64,000 nt of DNA from the NCBI RefSeq assembly GCF_025673445.1, contig NZ_JAOVQN010000017.1, forward strand, positions 54,735-118,734, written 5' to 3'. The position numbers and the translations under genes are program-made. Source of the stretch: Ruegeria_B marisflavi. GTDB lineage: Bacteria; Pseudomonadota; Alphaproteobacteria; Rhodobacterales; Rhodobacteraceae. The notes under the pieces were generated by a model. The model had not been told where the DNA came from. It worked only from the letters and a program-made list of their open reading frames with translations, and searched no databases. Below, piece by piece: positions 43,540 through 52,058 of this stretch; within the stretch, counting starts at the first letter, position 1; every line of letters begins with the position of its first letter.

Positions 43540-43607
43540 GCCCTTCCCGGCCAGGGCCGGGAAGGGCGGCTTTGCGGAAGTCAGAGAATTTTCCTCGAAA
43601 ATTCTCT
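43540..43607 (-). terminator. two tandem hairpins between the binding-protein gene and livH
   Basis: First (in transcription order): AGAGAATTTT-loop-AAAATTCTCT (43583-43607). Second: GCCCTTCCCGGCC-AG-GGCCGGGAAGGGC (43540-43567). Neither has a clear T-run on the minus strand; such structures often protect the upstream binding-protein mRNA and reduce read-through. Confidence 0.7.
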
Positions 43608-43615
43608 AGCCCGAA

Positions 43616-44968
43616 TCATGCGCCCGAGTTGCACTCGCCAAGCGAGGCTTCGGCGCCACCGAACATCGGGTGATCGGGTGCGTACATGACCTGCTCGACC
43701 GGGGTGACCTCGACGATTTCCAGCGTGTCATAGGCGTTGGTCGGGTTCTGCGCCCCGCGCACAACCAGAACGTCCTTGAAGCACTGGTGGTCGTCGGCAC
43801 GATAGAGCGTCTTACCGTTGCCCAGGCCGTCGAATTCGAAGCCTTCCAGCGCCTCGGCCACACCGCAGGGGTTGAAGGTTCCGGCCCGCTCGCAGGCATC
43901 GGCATAAAGCAGAACCTGCGCATAGCAGGTCTGGGCCGAGTTCGACGGCGGCTTGCCGTATTTCTCGCCGAACGACTTGACGAAGGCGCGCGAACCCTCG
44001 TTGTCGAGCTGCCAGTTGTAGTTCATCGAGCCCAGCACGCCCTTGATGTTCTCGCCCGCACCGGCGGCCATCAGTTCCGAATAGAGAGGCACGACGATCT
44101 TGAAGTCCTTGCCGTTGGCTACCTTGTCGAGCAGGCCGAACTGGATGGCGTTGGTCAGCGAGTTGACCATGTTGCCGCCATAGTGGTTCAGAACCAGCAC
44201 GTCGGCGCCCGAATTCAGGACCGGCGCGATATAGGACGAGAAGTCGGTCGACGCCAGCGGCGTCAGCACGTTGTTGACGGTTTCCCAGCCCATGGCTTCG
44301 GTTGCGGCTGCGATCGATTCCTGCTGCGTCCAGCCCCAGGTATAGTCCGCGGTCAGGTGATAGGCGCGGCGATCGGCCCCCATCTCCTTGGACAGCACCG
44401 GCGCCAGGGCGGCCGCCGACATGTAGGCGTTGAAGAAGTGGCGGAAGCCGTTCTTCTTGCGGTCCTTGCCAGTGGTGTCGTTCGAGTGGGTCAGACCCGC
44501 CATGAAGATCACGCCGGCGTCCTGGCACAGGCCCTGCACGGCCACGGCCACGCCCGAGGACGAGCCGCCGTTGATCATGATGGCGCCGTCCTTTTCGATC
44601 ATCGATTTGGCCGATGCCCGGGCGGCGTCCGACTTGGTCTGGGTGTCGCCGGTCACGAACTGGACCTTCTTGCCCAGGATGCCGTTCCCTTTGAGTGCCT
44701 TCGAGGTGAAGGTGTTCAGGCAGCCACCGTCGCCCATCCCGTTCAGATGCTCGACCGCCAGCTGCTGCGCCAGCAACTCGTCGTTGCCTTCGTCAGCATA
44801 GGGCCCGGTCTGCGGCACGTTGAAGCCAAGGGTAACCGTGCCGCCGGTCGGTTCGTTGGTGTAAGCCGCAGCCGACGATGCAGTAAAGATCGTGGGCAGA
44901 GCGACACCTGCGCCGGCAACAGCGCCGGTGCGCAGCAAGCCGCGGCGCGTGAGTTCGTTGTTTGACAT
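43616..44968 (-). CDS. livJ: liv-type ABC transporter substrate-binding protein
   Basis: A 450-aa periplasmic-binding-protein type 1 (Peripla_BP_6) with a twin-arginine-like signal (TRRGLLRTGAVAGAGVALPT). The fold signature GTVTLGFNVPQTGPYADEGNDELLAQQLAVEHLNG and GAIMINGGSSSGVAVAVQGLCQ is clear. Length exceeds the usual 370-400 aa; extra cysteines (GGCLNTF, AQTCYAQVLLYADACE, FNPCGVAE, GECNSGA) may form disulfides. GGGAGGAAAAC precedes ATG 44968. Substrate unknown; the divergent ScfR regulator hints at a short-chain acid or its amide rather than an amino acid. Confidence 0.9.
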   Translation of the reverse strand: MSNNELTRRGLLRTGAVAGAGVALPTIFTASSAAAYTNEPTGGTVTLGFNVPQTGPYADEGNDELLAQQLAVEHLNGMGDGGCLNTFTSKALKGNGILGKKVQFVTGDTQTKSDAARASAKSMIEKDGAIMINGGSSSGVAVAVQGLCQDAGVIFMAGLTHSNDTTGKDRKKNGFRHFFNAYMSAAALAPVLSKEMGADRRAYHLTADYTWGWTQQESIAAATEAMGWETVNNVLTPLASTDFSSYIAPVLNSGADVLVLNHYGGNMVNSLTNAIQFGLLDKVANGKDFKIVVPLYSELMAAGAGENIKGVLGSMNYNWQLDNEGSRAFVKSFGEKYGKPPSNSAQTCYAQVLLYADACERAGTFNPCGVAEALEGFEFDGLGNGKTLYRADDHQCFKDVLVVRGAQNPTNAYDTLEIVEVTPVEQVMYAPDHPMFGGAEASLGECNSGA

Positions 44969-45050
44969 GTTTTCCTCCCAAAATGGCGTGCGCGATCGGC
45001 TCCTCTTCCGACCGGCGTGGCACATCTGTGCAAATAAATAATGCGTGGGA

Positions 45051-45067
45051 TTTCGAAAATTTCGCAA
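45051..45067. promoter_or_regulatory. possible ScfR-type operator in the livJ-scfR gap
   Basis: TTTCGAAA-A-TTTCGCAA gives two TTTCGnAA-like words in tandem, resembling the TTTGCAAA words bound by ScfR proteins. The 226-bp gap is very AT-rich with TATATATA (about 45,100) and must hold both divergent promoters. Confidence 0.35.
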
Positions 45068-45194
45068 TAAGTCCTTTATTTGGAAAGAAAATTCTGTAAA
45101 TATATATACACGTTCTACGATCTTATGGTAAACTATATTATGTTGCGACGCAGAAACCCATTGATTTACATTCATATTCCGAAGGGTCTATGCG

Positions 45195-46493
45195 ATGGCG
45201 CGTGACACGCTGACTGGTAGTCGAATCCGCGAGCGCAGGCAAGTTGTCGGGTTTCGCCAGGCCGATCTGGCGCGCAAGGTGGGAATATCGGCTTCTTATC
45301 TGAATCTGATCGAGCACAACCGCCGCAGAATCGGCGGTAAGCTTCTGGTGAATATCGCATCGGCCCTGTCTGTCGAACCCTCGGCGCTGACCGAAGGGGC
45401 CGAGGCCGCGCTGATCTCAGCTCTACGAGAGGCGGCGGCGACCGACGGGGCGGCCATTGCCGAAACGGACCGCGCCGACGAACTTGCCGGTCGTTTTCCG
45501 GGCTGGGCGGAGCTCTTGGCGCAGCTTTTTCGGCGTGTGAATTCATTGGAGAGGACGGTGGAGACGCTGTCAGACAGGCTGACGCATGATCCCAACCTCG
45601 CGGCGTCGCTGCACGAGGTGCTGTCGACCGCGGCCGCGATCCGCTCGACCGCCGCCATCCTGGCCGAACCTGGGGAACTTGCCACCGAATGGCGGGACCG
45701 GTTCCACAGAAACCTGCACCAGGATGCAGAGCGTCTGGCCGAAAGCTCAAAGTCGCTGGTCGCGTATCTCGACGATACGGACGCGGGAGAGGACCGCACG
45801 GGCGTGCCGGTCGAGCAGGTCGAGACCTTTGTCGCTGCGCGAGGACACCATTTTGCGGAATTGGAGCGCGGCGAAGCGGTTGCCAATGTGCCGTTGAACG
45901 AACTGCGGTCGGGTGCTGCCCGCAATATCGCGCGTAAATGGCTGGATATCTATGCCAGCGATGTCAAAGCGATGCCGTTGGACCGATTTGTCGACGCGCT
46001 GGATCGCACGGGGCTGGAACCCATGGCGCTATCGCGCGAGTTCGGGGTGGACCTTGTCGCCGTTTTTAGGCGCCTTGCAAGTTTACCCGAAGGGGTCTTG
46101 CAGCACGAGGTGGGTCTTGTCGTCTGCGACGCGTCGGGCAGTATTCTGTTTCGAAAAGCAACTGCCGGTTTCGCCCTGCCAAGGCACGGAGAGAGTTGCC
46201 CGTTATGGCCTCTTTTCACCGCGCTGGGCCGCCCGCTTGTTCCTATCCGCAGACGAGTCTCGCAACTGGGTCGAAACACGGCTGAATTCGATTGCCTCGC
46301 CGTTGCCTGGCCTCAGGAGATGCCGGATTTCAATGTTGATCCGGTTTATCATTCAATCATGCTGATTCTTCCGGTGCCAACTGCCGAGCGGGGCGAAACC
46401 GCGGCGTTGCCGGTCGGATCGTCGTGCCGTGTTTGCCCCAGCAGGGAATGCGCCGCCCGTCGCGAGCCCTCGGTTTTGTCCGAAGGGTTTTGA
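45195..46493 (+). CDS. ScfR-family short-chain-acyl-CoA-responsive regulator (XRE type)
   Basis: A 432-aa regulator. An N-terminal XRE helix-turn-helix (GSRIRERRQVVGFRQADLARKVGISASYLNLIEHNRRRIGG) is followed by a long middle region and a C-terminal domain ending in the family's Cys/Arg motif SSCRVCPSRECAARREPS. Known ScfR members (PccR, RamB, MldR) control propionyl-CoA, acetate or glyoxylate genes in response to acyl-CoA. It is divergent from livJ. An overlapping out-of-frame ATG at 45190 can be ignored. Confidence 0.87.
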   Translation: MARDTLTGSRIRERRQVVGFRQADLARKVGISASYLNLIEHNRRRIGGKLLVNIASALSVEPSALTEGAEAALISALREAAATDGAAIAETDRADELAGRFPGWAELLAQLFRRVNSLERTVETLSDRLTHDPNLAASLHEVLSTAAAIRSTAAILAEPGELATEWRDRFHRNLHQDAERLAESSKSLVAYLDDTDAGEDRTGVPVEQVETFVAARGHHFAELERGEAVANVPLNELRSGAARNIARKWLDIYASDVKAMPLDRFVDALDRTGLEPMALSREFGVDLVAVFRRLASLPEGVLQHEVGLVVCDASGSILFRKATAGFALPRHGESCPLWPLFTALGRPLVPIRRRVSQLGRNTAEFDCLAVAWPQEMPDFNVDPVYHSIMLILPVPTAERGETAALPVGSSCRVCPSRECAARREPSVLSEGF

Positions 46494-46536
46494 CAGCATT
46501 GCAGAAGCGAGGCTAATCTTGGAACGGCATATACGA

Positions 46537-46561
46537 GCGGGTGCAAACCCGCCTGCCTTTT
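46537..46561 (+). terminator. terminator after the ScfR-type gene
   Basis: GCGGGT-GCAA-ACCCGC (46537-46552), then CTGCC and TTTT. It separates scfR from the response-regulator operon. Confidence 0.65.
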
Positions 46562-46581
46562 AGGGGGAGGACAGGGCGAGG

Positions 46582-46962
46582 ATGGGCCGACGGGTTCTGC
46601 TGATCGAGGACGAGCCGAACATTGCCGAGGCGATCCGGTTCCTGCTCACTCGCGATGGCTGGCATGTGGAAACACACGCCGATGGTGCCGACGCTGTGGA
46701 AAAGATTGCCGGTGCTTCGGCGGATCTCATCATTCTGGATGTGATGCTGCCCGGAAAAAGCGGCATGGATATCCTCAGGGAGTTGCGTGATCGTGACGAT
46801 ACCCGGGATCTTCCGGTGCTGATGTTGACCGCGCGCGGCCAGTCGCGCGACCGCGACATGGCCGAAAAGGCCGGTGTCAGCCGTTTCATGACCAAACCGT
46901 TCTCGAATGCCGAGGTCCTGACAGCCGTGCGCGACCTGCACGCCCAGGCCTCGCAAACGTGA
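46582..46962 (+). CDS. single-domain response regulator
   Basis: A 126-aa receiver domain only. Acidic pocket LIEDEPN (residues 8-14), phosphorylatable Asp53 in LDVMLPGKSG, Thr in MLTARG, and Lys in FMTKPFS (about 105). There is no output domain, so it works by protein contact or as a phosphate relay. GTG of the next gene overlaps its stop by 4 bp, making an RR / small membrane protein / kinase operon. Confidence 0.93.
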   Translation: MGRRVLLIEDEPNIAEAIRFLLTRDGWHVETHADGADAVEKIAGASADLIILDVMLPGKSGMDILRELRDRDDTRDLPVLMLTARGQSRDRDMAEKAGVSRFMTKPFSNAEVLTAVRDLHAQASQT

Positions 46963-47261
46963 GCGACACGCGCGAACCGGGCAAGGACCAGGTTCAGCCG
47001 CCACCGGTGTTCCTGGAGAGGCAGAGCTATCGCCGCCGTCGCCTCATGGATGCGGCGCGGTTGCTTCCGGTTCTGGGGGCTGCGCTTTTCGCCGTACCCC
47101 TTCTCTGGCCGACCGAAGGGGAAAACGCGGTCCGGATGTCGGCTGCGATCACCTATGTGTTTAGCGTCTGGGCGGTGCTGATCCTGGTCAGCGTCGGGTT
47201 CGGCGTGGCGGCCCGGCAAGGGCAGCCGTCTGACCCACTGGAACCGGAGCGCGACACATGA
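46959..47261 (+). CDS. small two-helix membrane protein upstream of SSS kinase (CbrX-like position)
   Basis: A 100-aa protein from GTG 46959. After a polar, basic N-terminus (LERQSYRRRRLMDAARL) there are two hydrophobic helices (LLPVLGAALFAVPLLW and AITYVFSVWAVLILVSVGFGVAA). It overlaps both neighbours by 4 bp. In Pseudomonas a similar small gene, cbrX, overlaps the SSS kinase cbrA, and DUF485 helpers accompany ActP symporters, so it is probably a folding or assembly partner of the next protein. This is inference from position and topology. Confidence 0.75.
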   Translation: MSDTREPGKDQVQPPPVFLERQSYRRRRLMDAARLLPVLGAALFAVPLLWPTEGENAVRMSAAITYVFSVWAVLILVSVGFGVAARQGQPSDPLEPERDT

Positions 47262-49936
47262 CCTCGCTCAATGTCCTTGTCGCGGTTTGCCTGAGTTACG
47301 TGGTCTTGCTGTTCGGGGTTGCCTTTGCGGCCGATCGCCTGGCCTCGGCCGGGCGATCGACCTGGTTGCGGTCGCCGCTGGTTTATACCCTGTCCCTGTC
47401 GATTTATTGTACGGCGTGGACCTTCTATGGCGCAGTCGGCTATGCGGCGCGCTCGGGGTTGGAGTTTGTAACGATCTACCTTGGGCCCACGCTGGTCATG
47501 ATCGGATGGTGGTGGGGGCTGAGAAAGCTTGTCCGCGTCGGCAGATCTCAGCGGGTCACTTCGATCGCCGACCTGATTTCCTCGCGTTACGGAAAATCCA
47601 ACACGCTTGCCGTCTGCGTGACTATTCTCGCCGTCATCGGGGTGACGCCCTATATTGCGCTGCAATTGCAGTCGATCACCCTGAGTTTCACCATTTTCGC
47701 CGAAACCGATCCTGCTGGAAGTTATGTCGAAGGATCCAGTGCGTTTTGGGTTGCGGCCGGGCTGGCGGTTTTTGCTATTCTGTTCGGCACGCGTAACCTT
47801 GATGCCAACGAACGGCACCACGGCGTTGTGACCGCCGTGGCCATCGAAGCCGTGGTCAAGCTGATCGCTCTTCTGGCGGTGGGCGTTTTTGTTGTCTGGG
47901 GCATCGCCGGTGGCGTTTTCGATACGCTACAGCGTATTGACGCCTCCGAGATCGGTGTCTGGCAAGTGGATCACGGGCGCTGGGCGACGATCACCTTTCT
48001 TGCCGCCGCGGCCTTCGTCTGTCTGCCGCGCATGTTCCAGGTCATGGTGGTGGAAAACGATGACGAGCGCCATTTGCGCACCGCCGCCTGGGCGTTTCCG
48101 CTCTATCTGATGCTGATGAGCCTGTTTGTTGTCCCGATTGCCGTGGTCGGGCTCGAAATACTGCCCGAGGGTTCCAACCCAGATCTTTTCGTTCTGACGG
48201 TTCCCTTGGCGCAGGGGCAGGAAATGCTGGCCATGCTGTCCTTTCTCGGCGGCTTTTCCTCGGCCACATCCATGGTGATCGTTGCGGCTATGGCGCTGTC
48301 GACCATGGTGTCGAACCATATCGTGATGCCGATCTGGCTGAACGCCAAAGGGGGCGGAGCGTCGGTATCGGGCGATGTGCGGTCCGTCGTGCTCTACGCG
48401 CGCCGGGTATCCATCGCGGCGGTTCTGGCGCTCGGGTATTTCTATTACCGCCTTTCTGGAGGCGGCGCGGCGCTGGCCTCTATTGGCCTGATCGCCTTTG
48501 CCGGGATCGCGCAGATCCTGCCGGCGCTGGTGGGCGGGCTGTTCTGGCGCGGGGCAACCCGGACAGGCGCGCTGGTCGGGTTGACCGTCGGCTTTGTCCT
48601 GTGGCTTTTTACATTGCTTTTGCCGGGAATGGGCGCAGGTGTTCTGGCCCCGTCGGTAATCGAGCAGGGGCTGTGGGGTTTATCCTGGCTTAGGCCGCAG
48701 GCCCTGTTCGGCATCGAGGGGCTTGATCCGATGGTGCATTCGGTCATGTGGTCCCTGTCGCTGAATTCGGCGGCATTCTGCATCGCGTCTCTTCTGAGTT
48801 TCCCCAGCCCGTTGGAACGGTTGCAGGGGGCACAATTCGTGAATGTCTTCGACCATTCGGCGGGGCCACGCGGGTGGAGCGGATCCGTAGCCCAGAGTGA
48901 AGACCTGATGATCATGTCGCAGCGAATCATGGGCGCGCGCGAGGCCCAGGAATTCTTTCAGGCCGAAGCAAAGGCGCAAGGCAGTCGCGCCTATTTCCCG
49001 GAACCGACCCCAGCTTTCCTGGAACGGCTCGAACGTGAGTTGTCGGGCTCGGTCGGTGCGGCCACGGCGCATGCGATGATCGGCCAGATCGTCGGCGGCT
49101 CCTCGGTTTCGGTCGAGGATCTGCTTGCTGTTGCCGACGAGTCCGCTCAGCTTCTGGAATACTCCAGTCGATTGGAGGCCAAGTCGGCCGAACTGAGCCG
49201 TACTGCGCACAAGTTGCGAGATGCCAATGAAAAACTGACCCAGATTTCCTTGCAGAAGGACGCCTTCCTCAGCCAGATCAGCCACGAGTTGAGAACACCG
49301 ATGACCTCTATTCGGGCGTTTTCCGAGATTCTGAGAGACACCGATGGTCTGGAAGTGGCGGAAAAAACCCGCTACGCGGCGATCATTCATGACGAGGCGA
49401 TGCGGCTTACGCGTCTGTTGAACGACCTGCTGGATCTCAGTGTGCTGGAAAACGGCCAGGTGTCTCTCAATGTGACCGAGGGCATGTTGGTGGATGTAAT
49501 TGACCGCGCGAGTTCCACGGCGCTGACCGGCTCTATCAACCCGTTGAAACTGAGGCGGAACCGAGCGACCGAACGTATCGCTATTCGAACCGATCTCGAC
49601 CGGTTGACCCAAGTATTCATCAACCTGATCGCAAACGCCCAGAAATACTGTGAGGCACACGAGCCGACGTTGTCCATTTCCGTACATGATGTCGGTGGGC
49701 AGGTTGTTGTCGACTTTGTGGACAACGGCAACGGTATTCCGCCGCATTCCCAGAAGATGGTATTTGAGAAGTTTGCCCGCGTCAGCGCTGAGAAGGCTGG
49801 CGGCGCCGGTCTGGGCCTGGCGATCTGTCGCGAAATCATGCAGCGGCTTGGCGGCAATGTCACCTATCTGCCCGGGCAGGAAGGGGGCGCATTTCGCGTC
49901 AGCCTGCCACTGGGACTGGAAATTGCTGCGCAGTGA
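47258..49936 (+). CDS. sodium/solute-symporter-type sensor histidine kinase (CbrA-like)
   Basis: An 892-aa fusion. Residues 1-about 510 form a solute:sodium symporter domain with about 12-13 helices (YTLSLSIYCTAWTFYGAVGYAARSGLEF near the start). A coiled-coil linker (LLEYSSRLEAKSAELSRTAHKLRDANEKL) leads to HisKA (SQISHELRTPMTSIRAFSEIL, His676) and HATPase_c (NLIANAQKY, DNGNGIPPHSQ, GGAGLGLAICREI). It should sense or co-transport a solute and phosphorylate the co-encoded response regulator. The solute is unknown; CbrA binds histidine. Confidence 0.93.
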   Translation: MTSLNVLVAVCLSYVVLLFGVAFAADRLASAGRSTWLRSPLVYTLSLSIYCTAWTFYGAVGYAARSGLEFVTIYLGPTLVMIGWWWGLRKLVRVGRSQRVTSIADLISSRYGKSNTLAVCVTILAVIGVTPYIALQLQSITLSFTIFAETDPAGSYVEGSSAFWVAAGLAVFAILFGTRNLDANERHHGVVTAVAIEAVVKLIALLAVGVFVVWGIAGGVFDTLQRIDASEIGVWQVDHGRWATITFLAAAAFVCLPRMFQVMVVENDDERHLRTAAWAFPLYLMLMSLFVVPIAVVGLEILPEGSNPDLFVLTVPLAQGQEMLAMLSFLGGFSSATSMVIVAAMALSTMVSNHIVMPIWLNAKGGGASVSGDVRSVVLYARRVSIAAVLALGYFYYRLSGGGAALASIGLIAFAGIAQILPALVGGLFWRGATRTGALVGLTVGFVLWLFTLLLPGMGAGVLAPSVIEQGLWGLSWLRPQALFGIEGLDPMVHSVMWSLSLNSAAFCIASLLSFPSPLERLQGAQFVNVFDHSAGPRGWSGSVAQSEDLMIMSQRIMGAREAQEFFQAEAKAQGSRAYFPEPTPAFLERLERELSGSVGAATAHAMIGQIVGGSSVSVEDLLAVADESAQLLEYSSRLEAKSAELSRTAHKLRDANEKLTQISLQKDAFLSQISHELRTPMTSIRAFSEILRDTDGLEVAEKTRYAAIIHDEAMRLTRLLNDLLDLSVLENGQVSLNVTEGMLVDVIDRASSTALTGSINPLKLRRNRATERIAIRTDLDRLTQVFINLIANAQKYCEAHEPTLSISVHDVGGQVVVDFVDNGNGIPPHSQKMVFEKFARVSAEKAGGAGLGLAICREIMQRLGGNVTYLPGQEGGAFRVSLPLGLEIAAQ

Positions 49937-50015
49937 CCCGGAGTAAAGGTCTTGGTAACCCCTCGCGCGGTACAGGTGTAAAGGAGTAAGAACGGCGGAA
50001 TGAACGCATCGGGTG

Positions 50016-51170
50016 ATGGCTACGCAACCGGAAATACGGTCGACCTTGGAACGAAAGCTGGCGCTTGCCCGTGACGAGAGGCAGGGCGACACCCGGTCCA
50101 TTCTGCGGGCTTTAAGACTGGCCCTCGCGCGCGCGGCGGACGATGCAGTCGGGTTGGCAGTGGCCGTGATAGGTGCCACGCAGGCCCGTTACGAACTGGA
50201 TGAGCTAGCACGTGCCGTGCCCGAAGGCCGCCTTTATCTGCTGCTTTCGGGGCTGGGGGAGGGCCTGGGGGCGATATGCTTTGACCGCGCCTGTGTCTCG
50301 GCCTTGTTGCAACAGCAGACCATGGGGCAAGTTCTGAACGGAGACAGCCCCGGGCGGGCCTATACCGAAACAGACGCGGCGATGGCAGCACCGATGGTGG
50401 ACGCGTTTCTGCCCAGGGCGAGCGAATTGGCCGAGATACCTGCGGATCGCAATTGTCTGGCCGGATACAGCTATGCCACCCGGGCCGACGGCCGTCGTGC
50501 CCTGCTCCTGCTGTTGGAGGCGGAACGCTACCGTGTCTTTGACCTGACGGCCGAGATCGCCGGCGGCAAGTTACAGGGCCAGATCACCTTGATCCTGCCC
50601 GATCAGCCGGAAGCCCGAGAGGACGACCGAGACAGCGGCGAAGCTGCTAATCCGGGGTTGGAACGGTCCTTTGGCGTCGTTCGTGCTGAATTGAACGCCG
50701 TGATCTGCCGGATAAAACTGCCGCTTTCAGCCTTGGCGGATATGCAGCCGGGATCCCTGCTGCCGCTAGACCAGCCAAAGCTGGACAGAATCGACATGCT
50801 CACGATCGAGGGGCGCCCGGTCGCGGTTGCGCGGTTGGGGCAGTGCCGTGGGATGCGGGCAGTCAGGTTGAACGAAAAACCGCCCTCGCTCGAAAAGGAA
50901 GACGCGGGAGCAGGCGGCTTCTCCGGGCATTCAACGGCGCGGGACAAGGCCCTGCCGCAGCCGCCCAAACCAGACCCGCAAGAGAGCGTCAAACTCTCAA
51001 AGGAAGGGCATAGCAGAACCGACGACTACGAGGACCTCGACACCGAGACCGAAGAGCGTTTGTCGGCTTATGACATTTCGCTGCCGGCCCTGAATCCGGA
51101 GCAGGCCGCGGCAGAGATCTGTGAACTCGCAGGTCTTGGCGAACTAGAAGAAAACGGGGGGCGACTTTAG
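50016..51170 (+). CDS. FliM/FliN (SpoA) family protein
   Basis: A 384-aa protein (an in-frame GTG lies one codon upstream). Residues about 215-290 look like the SpoA/FliN C-terminal domain (VRAELNAVICRIKLPLSALADMQPGSLLPL...LTIEGRPVAVARLGQCRGMRAVRL). The N-terminal part resembles FliM's middle domain only loosely and the C-terminus is a long acidic, disordered tail. No other flagellar genes are in the window, so it may be a displaced motor-switch protein or a related switch-like adaptor. It starts 80 bp after the kinase gene. Confidence 0.72.
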   Translation: MATQPEIRSTLERKLALARDERQGDTRSILRALRLALARAADDAVGLAVAVIGATQARYELDELARAVPEGRLYLLLSGLGEGLGAICFDRACVSALLQQQTMGQVLNGDSPGRAYTETDAAMAAPMVDAFLPRASELAEIPADRNCLAGYSYATRADGRRALLLLLEAERYRVFDLTAEIAGGKLQGQITLILPDQPEAREDDRDSGEAANPGLERSFGVVRAELNAVICRIKLPLSALADMQPGSLLPLDQPKLDRIDMLTIEGRPVAVARLGQCRGMRAVRLNEKPPSLEKEDAGAGGFSGHSTARDKALPQPPKPDPQESVKLSKEGHSRTDDYEDLDTETEERLSAYDISLPALNPEQAAAEICELAGLGELEENGGRL

Positions 51171-51185
51171 CCGCTCCGCCCCGGT

Positions 51186-51617
51186 TCAGTTCCCAGCCGC
51201 ACAGATTTCCTCGAGACGGGGACGCAACCCGTCCAGTTGATAACCGGCGGATGCGGTCTTTTGCAGGATCTCGTCCGGGCTCATCTCGCCGCATTGGCCC
51301 AGGGCCCAGACGACCGAGCATCTTGTGCCCGAGGCGCAATAGGCCAAAACCGGCCCTTGCCCCGCAGCGGCAAGCGCTTTCTGACGGGCGACGTTTTCGG
51401 GTGTCATGGTTTGATGCGTCAGTTCCAGAACCTCGAATTCCAGACCAGCCGCTTGCGCCGCAGCGCCGATCGATGCCGCCTGATGGCTGGGCGGCACCTC
51501 GGCGTCGGGCCGGTTGCAGATGATCCGGGTGAAACCCGCAGCTGCGATTGCTGGAATGTCCTCGACCGAAATCTGCGGCGAGACGGCATAACGGGGGGTG
51601 ATCGGTCGAATATCCAT
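51186..51617 (-). CDS. DUF442 (TIGR01244) sulfurtransferase/phosphatase-fold protein
   Basis: A 143-aa dual-specificity-phosphatase-fold protein with the active loop YCASGTRCSVVWAL (C-x5-R, about residues 93-100). Proteins of this family are fused or linked to Blh/ETHE1 persulfide dioxygenases in BigR operons and probably transfer sulfane sulfur. It is the last gene of the minus-strand operon MBL-YeeE-YeeE-DUF442, 9 bp after the second YeeE half gene. Confidence 0.88.
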   Translation of the reverse strand: MDIRPITPRYAVSPQISVEDIPAIAAAGFTRIICNRPDAEVPPSHQAASIGAAAQAAGLEFEVLELTHQTMTPENVARQKALAAAGQGPVLAYCASGTRCSVVWALGQCGEMSPDEILQKTASAGYQLDGLRPRLEEICAAGN

Positions 51618-51626
51618 TGGCGTTCC

Positions 51627-52058
51627 TTATGCTGTCGCCGCGAGTCTGTCCAGTTGGCTGCCAACTCTGGGAGCTATGGCCATTCCGGTGATCATGGCGG
51701 CGAGGAAAACCAGTCCTCCGATGCCCCCATAGGTGATCGAGGCCAGCGCTGGCCCCGGGCAGAGACCGGCCAATCCCCAGCCCATGCCAAACAGAACCGA
51801 GCCGGTGATCAGGCGATGGTCTAGCTCCGGTCTGGGCAACGATGGAAAGGAGTCCGCGGCAAGGGGTTTGCGGCCCTTGGTGAACCGCCAGGCAAAGAAC
51901 ATCGGAATGATCGCGCCTCCCATCACAAACGCCAGCGTCGGATCCCAATCACCAAACACATCCAGCCAACCCTGAACCTTGCGGGTATCGGTCATGCCCG
52001 AAACGAACAGGCCGCCGCCGAACAGTGCACCGGCAACAAGCGAAATCAGAATCCGCAT
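51627..52058 (-). CDS. YeeE/YedE-family transporter, second half-size protein (PmpB-like)
   Basis: A 143-aa membrane protein with about four helices. Starts MRILISLVAGALFGGGLFVSGMTDTRKVQGWLDVFGDWDPTLAFVMGGA and carries the conserved Cys in GWGLAGLCPGPALASITYGG. It corresponds to the second half of full-length YeeE/YedE transporters. The start at 52058 shares a base with the upstream stop, so the two halves are made in equal amounts, probably as a heterodimer. Confidence 0.9.
   Translation of the reverse strand: MRILISLVAGALFGGGLFVSGMTDTRKVQGWLDVFGDWDPTLAFVMGGAIIPMFFAWRFTKGRKPLAADSFPSLPRPELDHRLITGSVLFGMGWGLAGLCPGPALASITYGGIGGLVFLAAMITGMAIAPRVGSQLDRLAATA

Noticed and set aside
40545..43673. 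1042-codon open frame on the plus strand across the liv genes
   Set aside because: Antisense shadow: the His/Gln/Asp-rich composition is the complement of high-GC membrane-protein codons, and livGMH on the minus strand carry clear family motifs.
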